Assembly (NCBI GenBank): GCA_910587375.1
Contig: CAJULR010000010.1
Location: 19,493 to 83,492 of the forward strand
DNA: 64,000 nucleotides
From: Candidatus Gastranaerophilales bacterium
GTDB taxonomy: Bacteria; Cyanobacteriota; Vampirovibrionia; Gastranaerophilales; Gastranaerophilaceae
Direction of reading: 5' to 3'
A program made the position numbers and the translations under genes. Below the pieces are notes generated by a model. The model was not told where the DNA came from, searched no databases, and saw only the letters and a program-made list of their open reading frames with translations. This document shows positions 1-8,767 of the stretch, one piece after another. The stretch's first letter is position 1; each line of letters starts with the position of its first letter.

Positions 1-374
1 ATGTTTGCGATTGTTTCTATAAGGGCACCCCAAAGGATAATACGGGCACATGTGCTTTAGCCGGGTATAAATTTATGCTCTCAAACCCCAAAAACAAAGG
101 GGCAATGAAGCGGATGAATATGTTTTTAAGGTGGATGGTAAGGAAAAATTCGCCTGTGGACATTGGAATTTGGAATTTTATTAAGCCATCAGAACTTTTT
201 ATTCCGCTTGATGTGCATGTTGGGAATATTTCGCGGGGTTTAGGGCTTTTATCAAGGAAGCAAAATGACGCACGCGCAGTTTTAGAGTTGACTTCAAAAC
301 TAAGAGAATTCGACCCAAATGACCCCATTAAATATGACTTTGCACTCTTTGGGTACGGGGTAAATAATAAATAA
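1..374 (+). CDS. DUF2400 (TIGR02757) family protein, C-terminal part; 5' end outside window
   Basis: The reading frame is open from base 3 to the stop at 372-374, so the gene begins before the window. The visible part matches the C-terminal region of the TIGR02757/DUF2400 family: the KRMNMFLRWMVR segment, then VDIGIW, IPLDVHVGN and FDPNDPIKYDFALFG. The first in-frame ATG, at 75, lies inside the conserved region and is not the start. The family's biochemical function is not established. It is followed by about 220 bp without a gene, holding only a weak hairpin and the probable nadB promoter region. Confidence 0.8.
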   Translation, partial: VCDCFYKGTPKDNTGTCALAGYKFMLSNPKNKGAMKRMNMFLRWMVRKNSPVDIGIWNFIKPSELFIPLDVHVGNISRGLGLLSRKQNDARAVLELTSKLREFDPNDPIKYDFALFGYGVNNK

Positions 375-513
375 CAGCAACTAAATCCATATCTTGGCAC
401 ACCTTTTTTGTATTAGTATTCAGAAGCTCTAAGCATGGGTATAGCAAATTTTGATGTTATAAAATGCTTCAAGAACCTTGTGCTGTAAAGATAGGCAATT
501 AAAATTCATCAGC

Positions 514-543
514 GGGTTTATAAAATTGTAAAAACCCTTTTTT
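514..543 (+). terminator. weak candidate terminator hairpin
   Basis: GGGTTT at 514-519 can pair with AAACCC at 532-537, followed by six T (538-543). The stem is only 6 bp and lies 140 nt after the DUF2400 stop, so it is a weak candidate. It would separate that gene from nadB. Confidence 0.35.
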
Positions 544-594
544 GTATTAAAATTATATTGTATAGCCAAATACTAAAAAGTCAAAAACACCAAA

Positions 595-2307
595 ATGACA
601 GCGTTTGGCGAAAATATGAAAGAAAATGCCCTCCATGCTTTGGGCAGAAAATATAAAATGAAATATTCAAAATATTCAATAGTTATAATAGGTTCAGGCG
701 CCTCAGGGCTCTATTTGGCGCTTTGTGCCGCAAGAAAAAACCGTCTAAAGGATGGCATTCTTGTTGTGACAAAATCCGCGCTGAATGAGTGCAATTCAAG
801 GCTTGCGCAGGGCGGTATAGTTTCTGTTATGCCTGAAATCAACAAAAACGATAACGTTACATCCCATGTTATGGACACAATTAAAGCCGGCTGCGGCCTT
901 AGTGATTTTAACGTGGCAAGGTTTATATCAGAAAATTCTGCCTCCGTTATAAATGATTTAATTGATTTAGGGGTGGAATTTGATAAAAATAACGAAGGAA
1001 ATCTCGCATTCACGCTTGAAGCGGCTCATTCGACACCCCGAATTTTGCATGCAGGCGGTGATTCCACCGGGCGCGTGATTGAAGATAAACTTACAGAGCT
1101 TGTAAGAAAGTCTGATTTAATTGAAGTTTATGAAGGCACAAGTGCTGTAGAATTGCTCTGTGACAACGATAAAACCTGTCGCGGGGTCTTAATTTACAAT
1201 CCAAGTACAGATTCTTACGAAGCGATTTATTCAAACGCTGTTGTTCTTGCAACGGGCGGAATTGGTCAGGTTTATGAATATACAACAAACCCAAACGTTG
1301 CAACAGCAGATGGTGTAGCGCTTGCATATCTTGCAGGAGCTGAAGTTTCCGATATGGAATTTGTGCAATTCCACCCGACGGCCCTAAAAACCCCGACTGG
1401 CGCAAAAAATATGCCTCTTGTATCAGAGGCCGTGAGGGGTGAAGGCGCAAAGCTTTTAAATATAAATAACGAACCTTTTATGCAAAAATACAATGAAAAG
1501 GCGGAATTGGCCCCAAGAGATGTTGTTGCGCGGGCAATTTTTAATGAAATGGAAAAAACTAATTCAAGAAATGTTTTCTTGGATATTTCCCCAATTGGGC
1601 TTGAAAGGTTCAAAAAAAGATTTCCTTCAATCACGGCCATTTGCGAAGAGTGCGGGATTGAACTTGAAAAAAACCTTATCCCTGTTGCCCCTGCGGCGCA
1701 CTATTTTATGGGCGGCGTGAAGGTTAATTTGAATATGGAAACTTCTGTAAAAAATCTTTATGCAATTGGTGAAGTTTCAAGAACGGGGCTGCATGGGGCA
1801 AACAGGCTGGCTTCAAATTCGCTTTTGGAGTGTGTTGTTTGTGCACATAAGCTTTCTGAAATTTTATCGCAAAGAAATCTTGACGCGCCAAAAAGCTTTG
1901 ATGGCAAAGTTAAATCCATTTTAGAGCTTTATGACGCTGATGTCTTAAATGACATAATTGAAACGGGCATTTTAAGACGCATGCTAAAAAAAGCAATGTG
2001 GGAAAATGCCGGAATTGTGCGTACGGAAGAAGGGCTTAGAAATGCACTTCGCGTGCTGGATGATATTGAGCTGATTACAAGGGGTTCAAGGGTTTATGCT
2101 TCAAAAGAGGGGTATGAGCTTCGAAATTCTTTAATTACTGCAAAATTAATCGCAGAGGCTGCTTTGAATAGGAAAAATTCAATTGGCGCACATTTTAGGG
2201 AAGACTCAACTGACCTTGTATTGCAAGCTGAACAGCGCGCTGTGGCCCAGGAATTGACGCAAAACAAACTCAGGGTAGAATTTAACACGGAATTTTCAAA
2301 AATATAA
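595..2307 (+). CDS. nadB: L-aspartate oxidase NadB
   Basis: FAD enzyme that oxidises L-aspartate to iminoaspartate, the first step of de novo NAD synthesis. The Rossmann motif IIGSGASGLYLAL is near the N-terminus, followed by SRLAQGGI, the catalytic-region PRDVVARAI and the FAD-binding HGANRLASNSLLE typical of the succinate dehydrogenase/NadB flavoprotein family. The C-terminal helical domain is complete (570 aa from 595; NadB is usually about 530-550). Homology begins at the ATG at 658; ATGs at 595 and 616 are in frame and none has a clear Shine-Dalgarno, so the start is uncertain. nadC follows after 27 bp. No quinolinate synthase (nadA) is in the window. Confidence 0.93.
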   Translation: MTAFGENMKENALHALGRKYKMKYSKYSIVIIGSGASGLYLALCAARKNRLKDGILVVTKSALNECNSRLAQGGIVSVMPEINKNDNVTSHVMDTIKAGCGLSDFNVARFISENSASVINDLIDLGVEFDKNNEGNLAFTLEAAHSTPRILHAGGDSTGRVIEDKLTELVRKSDLIEVYEGTSAVELLCDNDKTCRGVLIYNPSTDSYEAIYSNAVVLATGGIGQVYEYTTNPNVATADGVALAYLAGAEVSDMEFVQFHPTALKTPTGAKNMPLVSEAVRGEGAKLLNINNEPFMQKYNEKAELAPRDVVARAIFNEMEKTNSRNVFLDISPIGLERFKKRFPSITAICEECGIELEKNLIPVAPAAHYFMGGVKVNLNMETSVKNLYAIGEVSRTGLHGANRLASNSLLECVVCAHKLSEILSQRNLDAPKSFDGKVKSILELYDADVLNDIIETGILRRMLKKAMWENAGIVRTEEGLRNALRVLDDIELITRGSRVYASKEGYELRNSLITAKLIAEAALNRKNSIGAHFREDSTDLVLQAEQRAVAQELTQNKLRVEFNTEFSKI

Positions 2308-2334
2308 ATATAAAAAGAGGGCGGGGAGAAGAAT

Positions 2335-3198
2335 ATGGCCAAATTTTTATTGAATGATTTTATGATAAAAGACCACATCGTGGCAGCGCTAAAAGAAGAT
2401 GTGGGCTATGGCGACATTTCGACTGATTTCATTTGTGCTGACATTGATAAAAATAAAAGGTTTGAAATCTTTTTAAGAACCCGCGAAGAAGGTATTTTAT
2501 GCGGATGTGACCCGTTTCGCCTTGTGTTTGAAATTTTAGCTAAAGACGATGTTAAGATTGAATTTTTCAAAGAAGATGGAGATAAAATTACCCCAAATGA
2601 GCCCGTAGCAAAGATTGTCGGATATCCAAGATACGTTTTAACCGGCGAAAGGCTTGCGCTTAATTATATTCAAAGAATGTCAGGAATTGCAACTTTTACT
2701 AAAAAGTTTCAAGACATTGCAGAGCCTTATGGCGCAAGGGTTGTAGACACAAGAAAAAATACTCCGAATTTTAGATTGTTTGAAAAATATGCAGTAAAAG
2801 TGGGCGGCGGACACCTCCACAGATTTAACCTTTGCGATTGCGTTATGTTAAAAGACAACCATATTGCACTTATGGGCGGCTCAATCGAAGAGGCTGTAAA
2901 AAAAGTCCGTGCAAACATTTCGCACGCACATAAAATTGAAGTTGAATGCGACACTATTGAACAGGTTCGTGCAGCCTTAAATGCAGGCGCAGACATCATT
3001 ATGCTTGATAATATGACAATTGATGAAATTAAAAATTGCACAGAACTTATAAATAAAAAGGCAATAATTGAAGTTAGCGGCAACGTGAACCTGAAAAACC
3101 TTGAAGACATTGCAAAAACAGGTGTTGATATAATCTCAACCAGCGCCATCGTTGCAAAAGCACCAACTCTCGACCTTGGGTTTGATTATATCGGCTAA
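2335..3198 (+). CDS. nadC: Nicotinate-nucleotide pyrophosphorylase (quinolinate phosphoribosyltransferase)
   Basis: Converts quinolinate and PRPP to nicotinate mononucleotide, two steps after NadB. Family signatures are visible in order: RMSGIATFTKKF, DTRKNTPNFRLFEKYAV, GGGHLHRFNLCDCVMLKDNH, then VECDTIEQ and the beta-barrel IIMLDNM and IEVSGNV. The length of 287 aa is normal. A strong GGGGAG Shine-Dalgarno precedes the ATG at 2335. It forms an operon with nadB (27 bp gap). No terminator is obvious between its stop and the convergent gene ending at 3245. Confidence 0.95.
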   Translation: MAKFLLNDFMIKDHIVAALKEDVGYGDISTDFICADIDKNKRFEIFLRTREEGILCGCDPFRLVFEILAKDDVKIEFFKEDGDKITPNEPVAKIVGYPRYVLTGERLALNYIQRMSGIATFTKKFQDIAEPYGARVVDTRKNTPNFRLFEKYAVKVGGGHLHRFNLCDCVMLKDNHIALMGGSIEEAVKKVRANISHAHKIEVECDTIEQVRAALNAGADIIMLDNMTIDEIKNCTELINKKAIIEVSGNVNLKNLEDIAKTGVDIISTSAIVAKAPTLDLGFDYIG

Positions 3199-3244
3199 TC
3201 TGCATTCAATAATGGGCTTTATGTCCTTTGCCTTTGGTATACAA

Positions 3245-4618
3245 TTACTTATCAATCAAGTCTTTTAATTTATATGCGGCGGTTAAAAGCGGGTCAATTG
3301 TGGATGAGAATGCAGGCGAATAGGTTAAATCCAGGTGTAAAAACTCGCTCACGGTAAGGTTTGCCCTCAAAGCTGACGTTATTGTATAAATCCTTTTGTC
3401 CGCGTCGCCTGCGCCCACTGCTTGTGCGCCTAAAAGTTCGCCTGTTCTTTTATCTGCCACAACTTTTATTGTGATGTTGTTTGAACCTGGCATATAACCT
3501 GCCTTGTCCCTTTTTGTAATTGTGGCTGAAATAGGCTCTATATTGCTGTTTTGCGCATATCTTTTTGCGGCAGTTTCTGTAAGCCCTGTCGTGGACATTG
3601 AAAAATTAAAATATTTTGTAACGGCAGAGCCCAAAATTCCTTCAAATGCTTCATAAACTCCGTTTTCATCAGTGTTTACGTTAATCCCTACAACGCGCCC
3701 CTGTTTGTTTGCAATGGTGCCAAGTGCCGCATAGAGCGGTTTTCTTGTAATTAAACAATTTTCTTCCGTGCAATCGCCTGCGGCCCAAATGTGGTCTATG
3801 TTTGTTCGCATTCTGTTATCCACCTTTATGGCGCCTGTTATGCCGATTTCAATCCCGGCCTCTTCTGCAATTTCTACGTTTGGAACCACCCCTGCTGCGA
3901 TGACACAAAAATCCGCATGTAAAATTTTGCCGTTTTTGGTAACAGCACCCTCAAATTCTTCTCTTCCAAGAAATTCGACAATTTCATCCTCCATAATGAA
4001 ATGGACCTGTTTTCCATCCTTTTGGATAATATGTTCTCGAATGATAGCGCTAATTTCTGGGTCAAATTGAGTCATAATTTCTTGGCTTCGCTCTACAATC
4101 GTGACGTCGAGCCCGTTTTTTACAAATCCTTCCAAAAGCTCAATTGCAATATAGCCCGCCCCAAGCATTATAACGCTTTTGGATTGATTCATTTTCTCTT
4201 TAATTTTTATCCCGTCTTCTAAAACCTTCAGGGTGAAAATGTTTTTTAAATTTACATTTTTAATCTTTGGAATATAAGGTTTTGAGCCGATACAAAGAAC
4301 AAGCTCATCATAATTTACTTTTTTGGTTTCATCTGCCGTGTTAAAAATTACAGCTTTTTCTTCAGGCAAAATTTTTGTGCACTTATGATTTAAAAAAATA
4401 TCAATTCCTTGCTTTTGAAAATCTTCAGGCTTTCTTATAATTAAATTTTCCGCCGTCGGAACGGAGCCTTCAATGTAATATGGCATTCCGCAGGCAGAAT
4501 ATGAAACCATATTTTCCATCGTATAAAGTTCTATTTTATGATTAGGGTTAACCCTTTTGGCTTTTGCTGCGGTTTTTGGCCCGGCTGCACAGCCGCCTAC
4601 TATAACAATTTTTTTCAT
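3245..4618 (-). CDS. CoA-disulfide reductase / NADH oxidase-like flavoprotein
   Basis: Pyridine nucleotide-disulfide oxidoreductase of about 457 aa. The N-terminal FAD motif is VIVGGCAAG and the single redox cysteine is Cys43 in YSACGMPYY, the position used by CoA-disulfide reductases and NADH oxidases. An NAD(P)H Rossmann motif (MLGAGYIAIELLE) and the FAD motif IWAAGDC follow, then a C-terminal dimerisation domain. There is no rhodanese domain. The open frame runs upstream to 4723, but homology starts at the ATG at 4618. Substrate (CoA disulfide, O2 or polysulfide) cannot be read from sequence. It is divergent from rsmD with only 33 bp between start codons. Confidence 0.85.
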   Translation of the reverse strand: MKKIVIVGGCAAGPKTAAKAKRVNPNHKIELYTMENMVSYSACGMPYYIEGSVPTAENLIIRKPEDFQKQGIDIFLNHKCTKILPEEKAVIFNTADETKKVNYDELVLCIGSKPYIPKIKNVNLKNIFTLKVLEDGIKIKEKMNQSKSVIMLGAGYIAIELLEGFVKNGLDVTIVERSQEIMTQFDPEISAIIREHIIQKDGKQVHFIMEDEIVEFLGREEFEGAVTKNGKILHADFCVIAAGVVPNVEIAEEAGIEIGITGAIKVDNRMRTNIDHIWAAGDCTEENCLITRKPLYAALGTIANKQGRVVGINVNTDENGVYEAFEGILGSAVTKYFNFSMSTTGLTETAAKRYAQNSNIEPISATITKRDKAGYMPGSNNITIKVVADKRTGELLGAQAVGAGDADKRIYTITSALRANLTVSEFLHLDLTYSPAFSSTIDPLLTAAYKLKDLIDK

Positions 4619-4651
4619 GGTATATTCAAACATATCAAAGGAGATGTGACT

Positions 4652-5293
4652 TTGCATTTGACAGGCGGGCAATACAAGGGAAGAATTGTTTCCACCCCAT
4701 GTGGCGAAGGGCGCGGAGAACACGGGCGTTCTGTTAAGCCCACATTATCAAAAGTGCGCGAAAGCGTTTTTAATGTTTTATCTTCGCATTTTTTGTCATC
4801 CGCTATGGAAAATTCCGAGCCTAATAATGTCTTTTCAAAACTTTCTTTTTTGGATATGTTTACAGGCTCGGGCATTATGGCGCTTGAAGCTTATTCCAGG
4901 GGCTTTGGCGAAGTTTTTGCTATTGAAAAATGCCCAAGAACATATTCCTTAATTAAAAAAACGTTTTCTGCCTTTTGTGCTGATATTTCTCTTTTAAGGG
5001 CTGACGCTATAAAGGCTGTGCCAAAATTGCAAGAATTTGATGTAATTTATATCGACCCGCCTTGGGATTTTGATTATGAACCGATTATAAATACTGCCTA
5101 CGAAAAACTTGCAACAGGCGGCGTTATTGTTGTTGAATATGATGTCAAAAATTCAAAAGGAACCGCGGGCGATTTTCTTCATAAAAAAGAGGCAAAATCC
5201 GCCTGCCAAAGGAAAGAAAATGCCGGCATACAAATTTTACCATTTAAAGAAAAGATTTATGGTCGTTGCAAATTAGATTTTTATACAAAATAA
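4652..5293 (+). CDS. rsmD: 16S rRNA (guanine-N2)-methyltransferase RsmD
   Basis: SAM-dependent methyltransferase for G966 (E. coli numbering) of 16S rRNA. The SAM-binding stretch is LDMFTGSGIMALEAYSRG, and the catalytic NPPY-type motif appears as DPPW in VIYIDPPW. The family's usual N-terminus (short Met-x-hydrophobic-x-GG-x-x-KGR) is matched if translation starts at TTG 4652, giving MHLTGGQYKGR; AAAGGAG at 4637-4643 is then 8 nt upstream. GTG 4646 and ATG 4538 are in frame but poorly placed. The length from 4652 is 213 aa. A RsmD is often paired with coaD; none is seen here. Confidence 0.88.
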   Translation: MHLTGGQYKGRIVSTPCGEGRGEHGRSVKPTLSKVRESVFNVLSSHFLSSAMENSEPNNVFSKLSFLDMFTGSGIMALEAYSRGFGEVFAIEKCPRTYSLIKKTFSAFCADISLLRADAIKAVPKLQEFDVIYIDPPWDFDYEPIINTAYEKLATGGVIVVEYDVKNSKGTAGDFLHKKEAKSACQRKENAGIQILPFKEKIYGRCKLDFYTK

Positions 5294-5325
5294 CCCTATA
5301 AAACGCGGGCTATGAATTTTTTGGG

Positions 5326-5850
5326 CTATGAATCTGTTTCAATTTCCTTGTCTGCAGATGTTTCATAAAAAATGCTCATGCCCTTTGCTGTGTGTTTTGG
5401 GAATTTGTCTTTCATTTCATCAATTTCTTCTTCAATGCCAAAGGCTGCAATTTCTTCGTTTGTAACTCTGCCGTCGCCGTTTTTGTCAATTTCTGAGAAA
5501 TTATTTAAAACTGTTTCTAGAAGTGTGGTTGAAGAACCGTAAGATGTATAGCAAAGCTCACAAAGCTGTTGATATGTAAGCCCGCCCGTGCTCATATTGT
5601 TTGTATATGCCTGGAGTTCGTCTTTTGAAATTATGCCGTCGCCATCTTTATCGATTTTTCCGAAATTTGTTGAAAGATAATTTGTAAAGGCGTAATTCAA
5701 TTGGGTTTTATCTACGTCTTTTGATGGGTTTGTTATGTTTTCAAGGCTGAGGCCCTTGCCGTCTGTGCCTGTCATTAAATATGCATAGTTGCTAACCAGG
5801 CCGTTTATTGCTTGTGTAAAAAGTGAGGCTCCGTTCAATCTGTTTGACAT
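5326..5850 (-). CDS. EF-hand calcium-binding protein
   Basis: 174-residue protein with two canonical 12-residue EF-hand loops: DKDGDGIISKDE at about 67-78 and DKNGDGRVTNEE at about 122-133. Both keep Asp at loop positions 1, 3 and 5, Gly at 6 and Glu at 12, so calcium binding is likely. No signal peptide or membrane segment is evident, so it is probably cytosolic or exported by an unrecognised route. A moderate AGGAA lies upstream of the ATG. It stands alone between rsmD (convergent) and the XRE regulator. Function beyond calcium binding is unknown. Confidence 0.8.
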   Translation of the reverse strand: MSNRLNGASLFTQAINGLVSNYAYLMTGTDGKGLSLENITNPSKDVDKTQLNYAFTNYLSTNFGKIDKDGDGIISKDELQAYTNNMSTGGLTYQQLCELCYTSYGSSTTLLETVLNNFSEIDKNGDGRVTNEEIAAFGIEEEIDEMKDKFPKHTAKGMSIFYETSADKEIETDS

Positions 5851-5970
5851 TTTTAAAATTCCTAAAATCTAACCTAAATTTAGTTTAATGATTATTTTAA
5901 AAAAGCAACACCTTTAAACGGAGGAAACAATGTTGAATAAAATATTATAAGTTAATAAATTTATCTGTCT

Positions 5971-6318
5971 TTATCTGTCTAGAAGTTCGAGAAACATTTT
6001 TGCGGCAGGAATTAAATCGGGGTGAAATTTATATAGGTTTTCTAAGGCTTCTTTTGCCTTGCTGTAGTCTGTCTCTGCATTTGCAATATTGCTATAATCC
6101 TTAAATAGATCTTTATAATTGACATTGAGTGCTTTTTTAATTTTGTCTAAAGTCGGAGCAGATAGAAATCTTTTGCCAAGCTCTATGTTGGTAAGGGTTG
6201 TGGGCGTAATGCCTATCAATTCGGAAAGCTCTGCTTGTGTAAGGTTTTTGGCCTTTCTGAGTTCGGCAATCCTTGAGCCTAAAATTTTTTGCGCAGTTGT
6301 TTTCTTAGCATTAGACAA
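5971..6318 (-). CDS. XRE-family HTH transcriptional regulator
   Basis: 115-residue protein with an N-terminal Cro/C1-type helix-turn-helix at about residues 14-70: RIAELRKAKNLTQAELSELI, then PTTLTNIELGKR. The C-terminal 45 residues are helical without a recognised ligand domain. Translation starts at TTG (6316-6318), supported by AAGGAG 9 nt upstream. A perfect 19-nt palindrome at 6388-6406, about 70 nt upstream of the start, is a natural autoregulatory operator. It resembles the 108-residue regulator at 27343-27669 in size and layout. Confidence 0.85.
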   Translation of the reverse strand: MSNAKKTTAQKILGSRIAELRKAKNLTQAELSELIGITPTTLTNIELGKRFLSAPTLDKIKKALNVNYKDLFKDYSNIANAETDYSKAKEALENLYKFHPDLIPAAKMFLELLDR

Positions 6319-6387
6319 TTTTATATTCTCCTTGAAATAATGCTATATTGTCGAAATGTTAAAATAAATAGTATAAAACATCATATA

Positions 6388-6406
6388 CTTGATATTTAAT
6401 ATCAAG
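6388..6406. promoter_or_regulatory. candidate XRE operator, 19-nt perfect palindrome
   Basis: CTTGATATT-T-AATATCAAG reads the same on both strands apart from the central base. It lies between the XRE start (6318, minus) and the remnant transporter frame (6429, plus), where it could control either direction. Assignment to this regulator is inference from proximity. Confidence 0.55.
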
Positions 6407-6428
6407 CTTTAAAGAGTAAGAGTGATAG

Positions 6429-6722
6429 ATGATATCCGTATGTGTTATTTCAATAATCGGAATTTCGCTCATTTGTCTAAATGGTGTCAAATTTAAACTC
6501 AACCCTCTTGGGGACATTTTGGTTCTGAGTGCTGCCTGTTTTGCAAGCTGGAATTATGCTTTTAAGGTGCTTGGGGTTGTAAAAACAAGTATTTATATCT
6601 ATGTTGTGCCCGTAATAACAGTTTTCATCTCTGTTTTGGTTTTAAAAGAACCGTTTACACTTTTTACATTAACCGGCACCCTGCTTACAATTTTGGGGTT
6701 ATTTATATCAAAGAAAAAATAA
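6429..6722 (+). pseudogene. degenerate EamA/DMT transporter remnant
   Basis: The 97-residue frame resembles the C-terminal half of an EamA-type drug/metabolite transporter: ISIIGISLICLNG, then GDILVLSAAC, the WNYAFKVLGVVKTS segment, PVITVFISVLVLKEPFT and a final hydrophobic helix ending ISKKK. A full EamA protein is about 290 aa. Here the N-terminal half is missing, and GDILVLSAACFAS runs directly into WNYAFKVLG, where a complete protein would have roughly 40-60 more residues. This looks like a truncation plus an internal deletion. It keeps an open frame with four hydrophobic segments, so a small expressed membrane protein remains possible. Confidence 0.55.
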
Positions 6723-6796
6723 CCCCAAAAAATATTTAAAATGTGTAATTGTGCTTAAAATTCCGCTATATAACCCTGTCGCGAAGAATGTCAGAT

Positions 6797-8266
6797 TTAT
6801 AGCTCTGCAAATTTTGTGTTAAAGTCTGTTTCGCGTTCAAAGTTGTATGCAGCTCTTAAAAGCGGCTCTTCCTGTAAAATTTGGGAGATTAACTGCATGC
6901 CAATTGGCATACCGCCTTTGTCAAAGCCTGCAGGAATGCTGATTGCGGGCGCCCCGATTAGGTTTGCACAGATTGTTCCAATGTCTGTCAAATACATCGC
7001 AAGCGGGTCTTCGTTTCTGGAACCTATGTCAAATGCTGTTGTGGGGCAAGTTGGGCTCACCAAAACATCCACTTCTTTAAAAATTCTGTCAAAATCTTCT
7101 TTAATTAAGCGTCTTAACTGCTGTGCTTTTTTATAATATGCGTCGTAATATCCGCTTGAAAGTGCGTATGTGCCAAGCATTATACGTCTTTTAACCTCGT
7201 CGCCAAAACCTTCTTTTCTTGTTTTTGTGTACATTTCCATAAGGTTTTTAGCGTCCGCTGTTCTGTAACCATATTTTACACCGTCAAAACGTGCAAGGTT
7301 TGAGCTTGCTTCTGCTGTTGCGATAATGTAATAAACGCCGATAGAGTGCTTCAACAAAGGCAAAGACACTTCTTTTACCGTTGCGCCAAGCTTTTCATAA
7401 ATTTTTACAGCGTCTTCAATTGCTTTTTTAACATCGTCGTTTACGCCTTCTGCCATAAGTTCTTTAATAACGCCGAATTTCAAGTCTTTAACGTCGTTTT
7501 TAAAGGTTTTTGAGATGTTGCCAACCGGCATATTTAACGATGTTGAATCTTTTTCGTCATATCCTGCAATGGTTTCATATAAATCTACAATGTCTTCAAC
7601 ACATCTTCCAAAAGGCCCGATTTGGTCTAATGAGGAAGCAAAAGCAATGAGGCCATATCTTGAAACCCTGCCATATGTGGGTTTAAAGCCTGAAATGCCA
7701 CAAAAGCTTGCAGGAAGTCTGATTGAACCCCCTGTGTCTGACCCGAGAGCAACCGCAGATTCAAGCGCTGCAACAGAAGCCGCAGAACCGCCTGATGAGC
7801 CGCCTGGAACCTTGTTTAAATTGTATGGGTTGTGAACCTTGTTAAAAGCGGAATTTTCGTTTGAAGAACCCATTGCAAATTCATCCAAATTTGCCTTCCC
7901 GATAACAGGAACAAGGTTTTCTCTTAATTTTTTGCTCACTGTTGCGTCATAGGGCGATGTGAAATTTTCTAAAATTTTGCTTGAAGCTGTTGTTTTATAA
8001 CCCTTTAAATTGATGTTATCTTTAAGGGCCAAAGGAATACCTGCCATTTTTGGGAGTTCTTCGCCTGCGGCAATTTTTTTATCAACTTCTTTTGCGGTTT
8101 CAAGTGCATATTCTTTTGTGAATGAATTAAATGCGCCGATTTTTTCTTCAACTTCATTCACTCTTTTGTATGTAGCCTCAGTTAATTCCACAGCAGAAAC
8201 TTGCTTTTCTAAAAGTGCCTTTCTCATTTCGACTGCCGTCTTTTTCAACAATTCCTTTTGGTCCAT
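6797..8266 (-). CDS. gatA: Asp-tRNA(Asn)/Glu-tRNA(Gln) amidotransferase subunit A
   Basis: Glutaminase subunit of GatCAB, which releases ammonia from glutamine to amidate mischarged Glu-tRNA(Gln) or Asp-tRNA(Asn). The amidase Ser-cisSer-Lys triad is visible as Lys82 (LALKDNI), Ser157 (PGGSSGGSAAS) and Ser181 (GSDTGGSIR). The length of 489 aa is normal. A GGAG precedes the ATG at 8266. gatB and gatC are not adjacent. yraN is divergent 44 bp away. Confidence 0.96.
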   Translation of the reverse strand: MDQKELLKKTAVEMRKALLEKQVSAVELTEATYKRVNEVEEKIGAFNSFTKEYALETAKEVDKKIAAGEELPKMAGIPLALKDNINLKGYKTTASSKILENFTSPYDATVSKKLRENLVPVIGKANLDEFAMGSSNENSAFNKVHNPYNLNKVPGGSSGGSAASVAALESAVALGSDTGGSIRLPASFCGISGFKPTYGRVSRYGLIAFASSLDQIGPFGRCVEDIVDLYETIAGYDEKDSTSLNMPVGNISKTFKNDVKDLKFGVIKELMAEGVNDDVKKAIEDAVKIYEKLGATVKEVSLPLLKHSIGVYYIIATAEASSNLARFDGVKYGYRTADAKNLMEMYTKTRKEGFGDEVKRRIMLGTYALSSGYYDAYYKKAQQLRRLIKEDFDRIFKEVDVLVSPTCPTTAFDIGSRNEDPLAMYLTDIGTICANLIGAPAISIPAGFDKGGMPIGMQLISQILQEEPLLRAAYNFERETDFNTKFAEL

Positions 8267-8310
8267 TTTTTCAAAAACTCCATATAAAATATTTGGTGTA
8301 AAATCATTTT

Positions 8311-8697
8311 ATGTCAAACAAAATCAAAGGTAAATATGGGGAAGATTTGGCTGTAAATTATCTTATTAAAAATAAATATAAGATAATTGAAAGAAATTAC
8401 CATTTTTCAAGGTATGGAGAAGTTGACATTATTGCGTTGGAACCCAATGGCGGCGGAACACTTTGTTTTATAGAGGTTAAAACCCGCTCATCTGAAGCTT
8501 TTGGCTCTGCATTTGAGGCCATAACTCATACAAAGCTTGAAAAGATAAGAAAATGTGCGATGTTTTATATTCAAAATGTAAAAAATGCACAATTTAAGTT
8601 TAAAAATTTCAGAATAGACGCAATTTCTGTTCTTTTATATGGAGAAATAGCTTCAGGAGAGCCAAAAATTACCCATCTTAAAAATATAGAATTTTAG
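8311..8697 (+). CDS. YraN/UPF0102 family endonuclease-like protein
   Basis: 128-residue protein with the nuclease-fold core of the UPF0102 family: GEDLAVNYL near the N-terminus, YGEVDIIAL and CFIEVKTR (the PD-(D/E)xK-like E-x-D...E-x-K arrangement). The family's role is unclear, with proposed links to DNA repair or recombination. No Shine-Dalgarno precedes the ATG; instead a TAAAAT hexamer (8299-8304) ends 6 nt before it, consistent with a leaderless mRNA. Confidence 0.88.
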   Translation: MSNKIKGKYGEDLAVNYLIKNKYKIIERNYHFSRYGEVDIIALEPNGGGTLCFIEVKTRSSEAFGSAFEAITHTKLEKIRKCAMFYIQNVKNAQFKFKNFRIDAISVLLYGEIASGEPKITHLKNIEF

Positions 8698-8767
8698 CAA
8701 AAACTTGTTGCAAGAATTTTATCGATTTTAAGCAAAAAATTTTATTTACATACCTTATATTAAAACC

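Noticed and set aside
17..400. 127-codon open frame on the minus strand
   Set aside because: It is a shadow of the DUF2400 reading frame on the plus strand, which has clear family motifs; no ribosome site.
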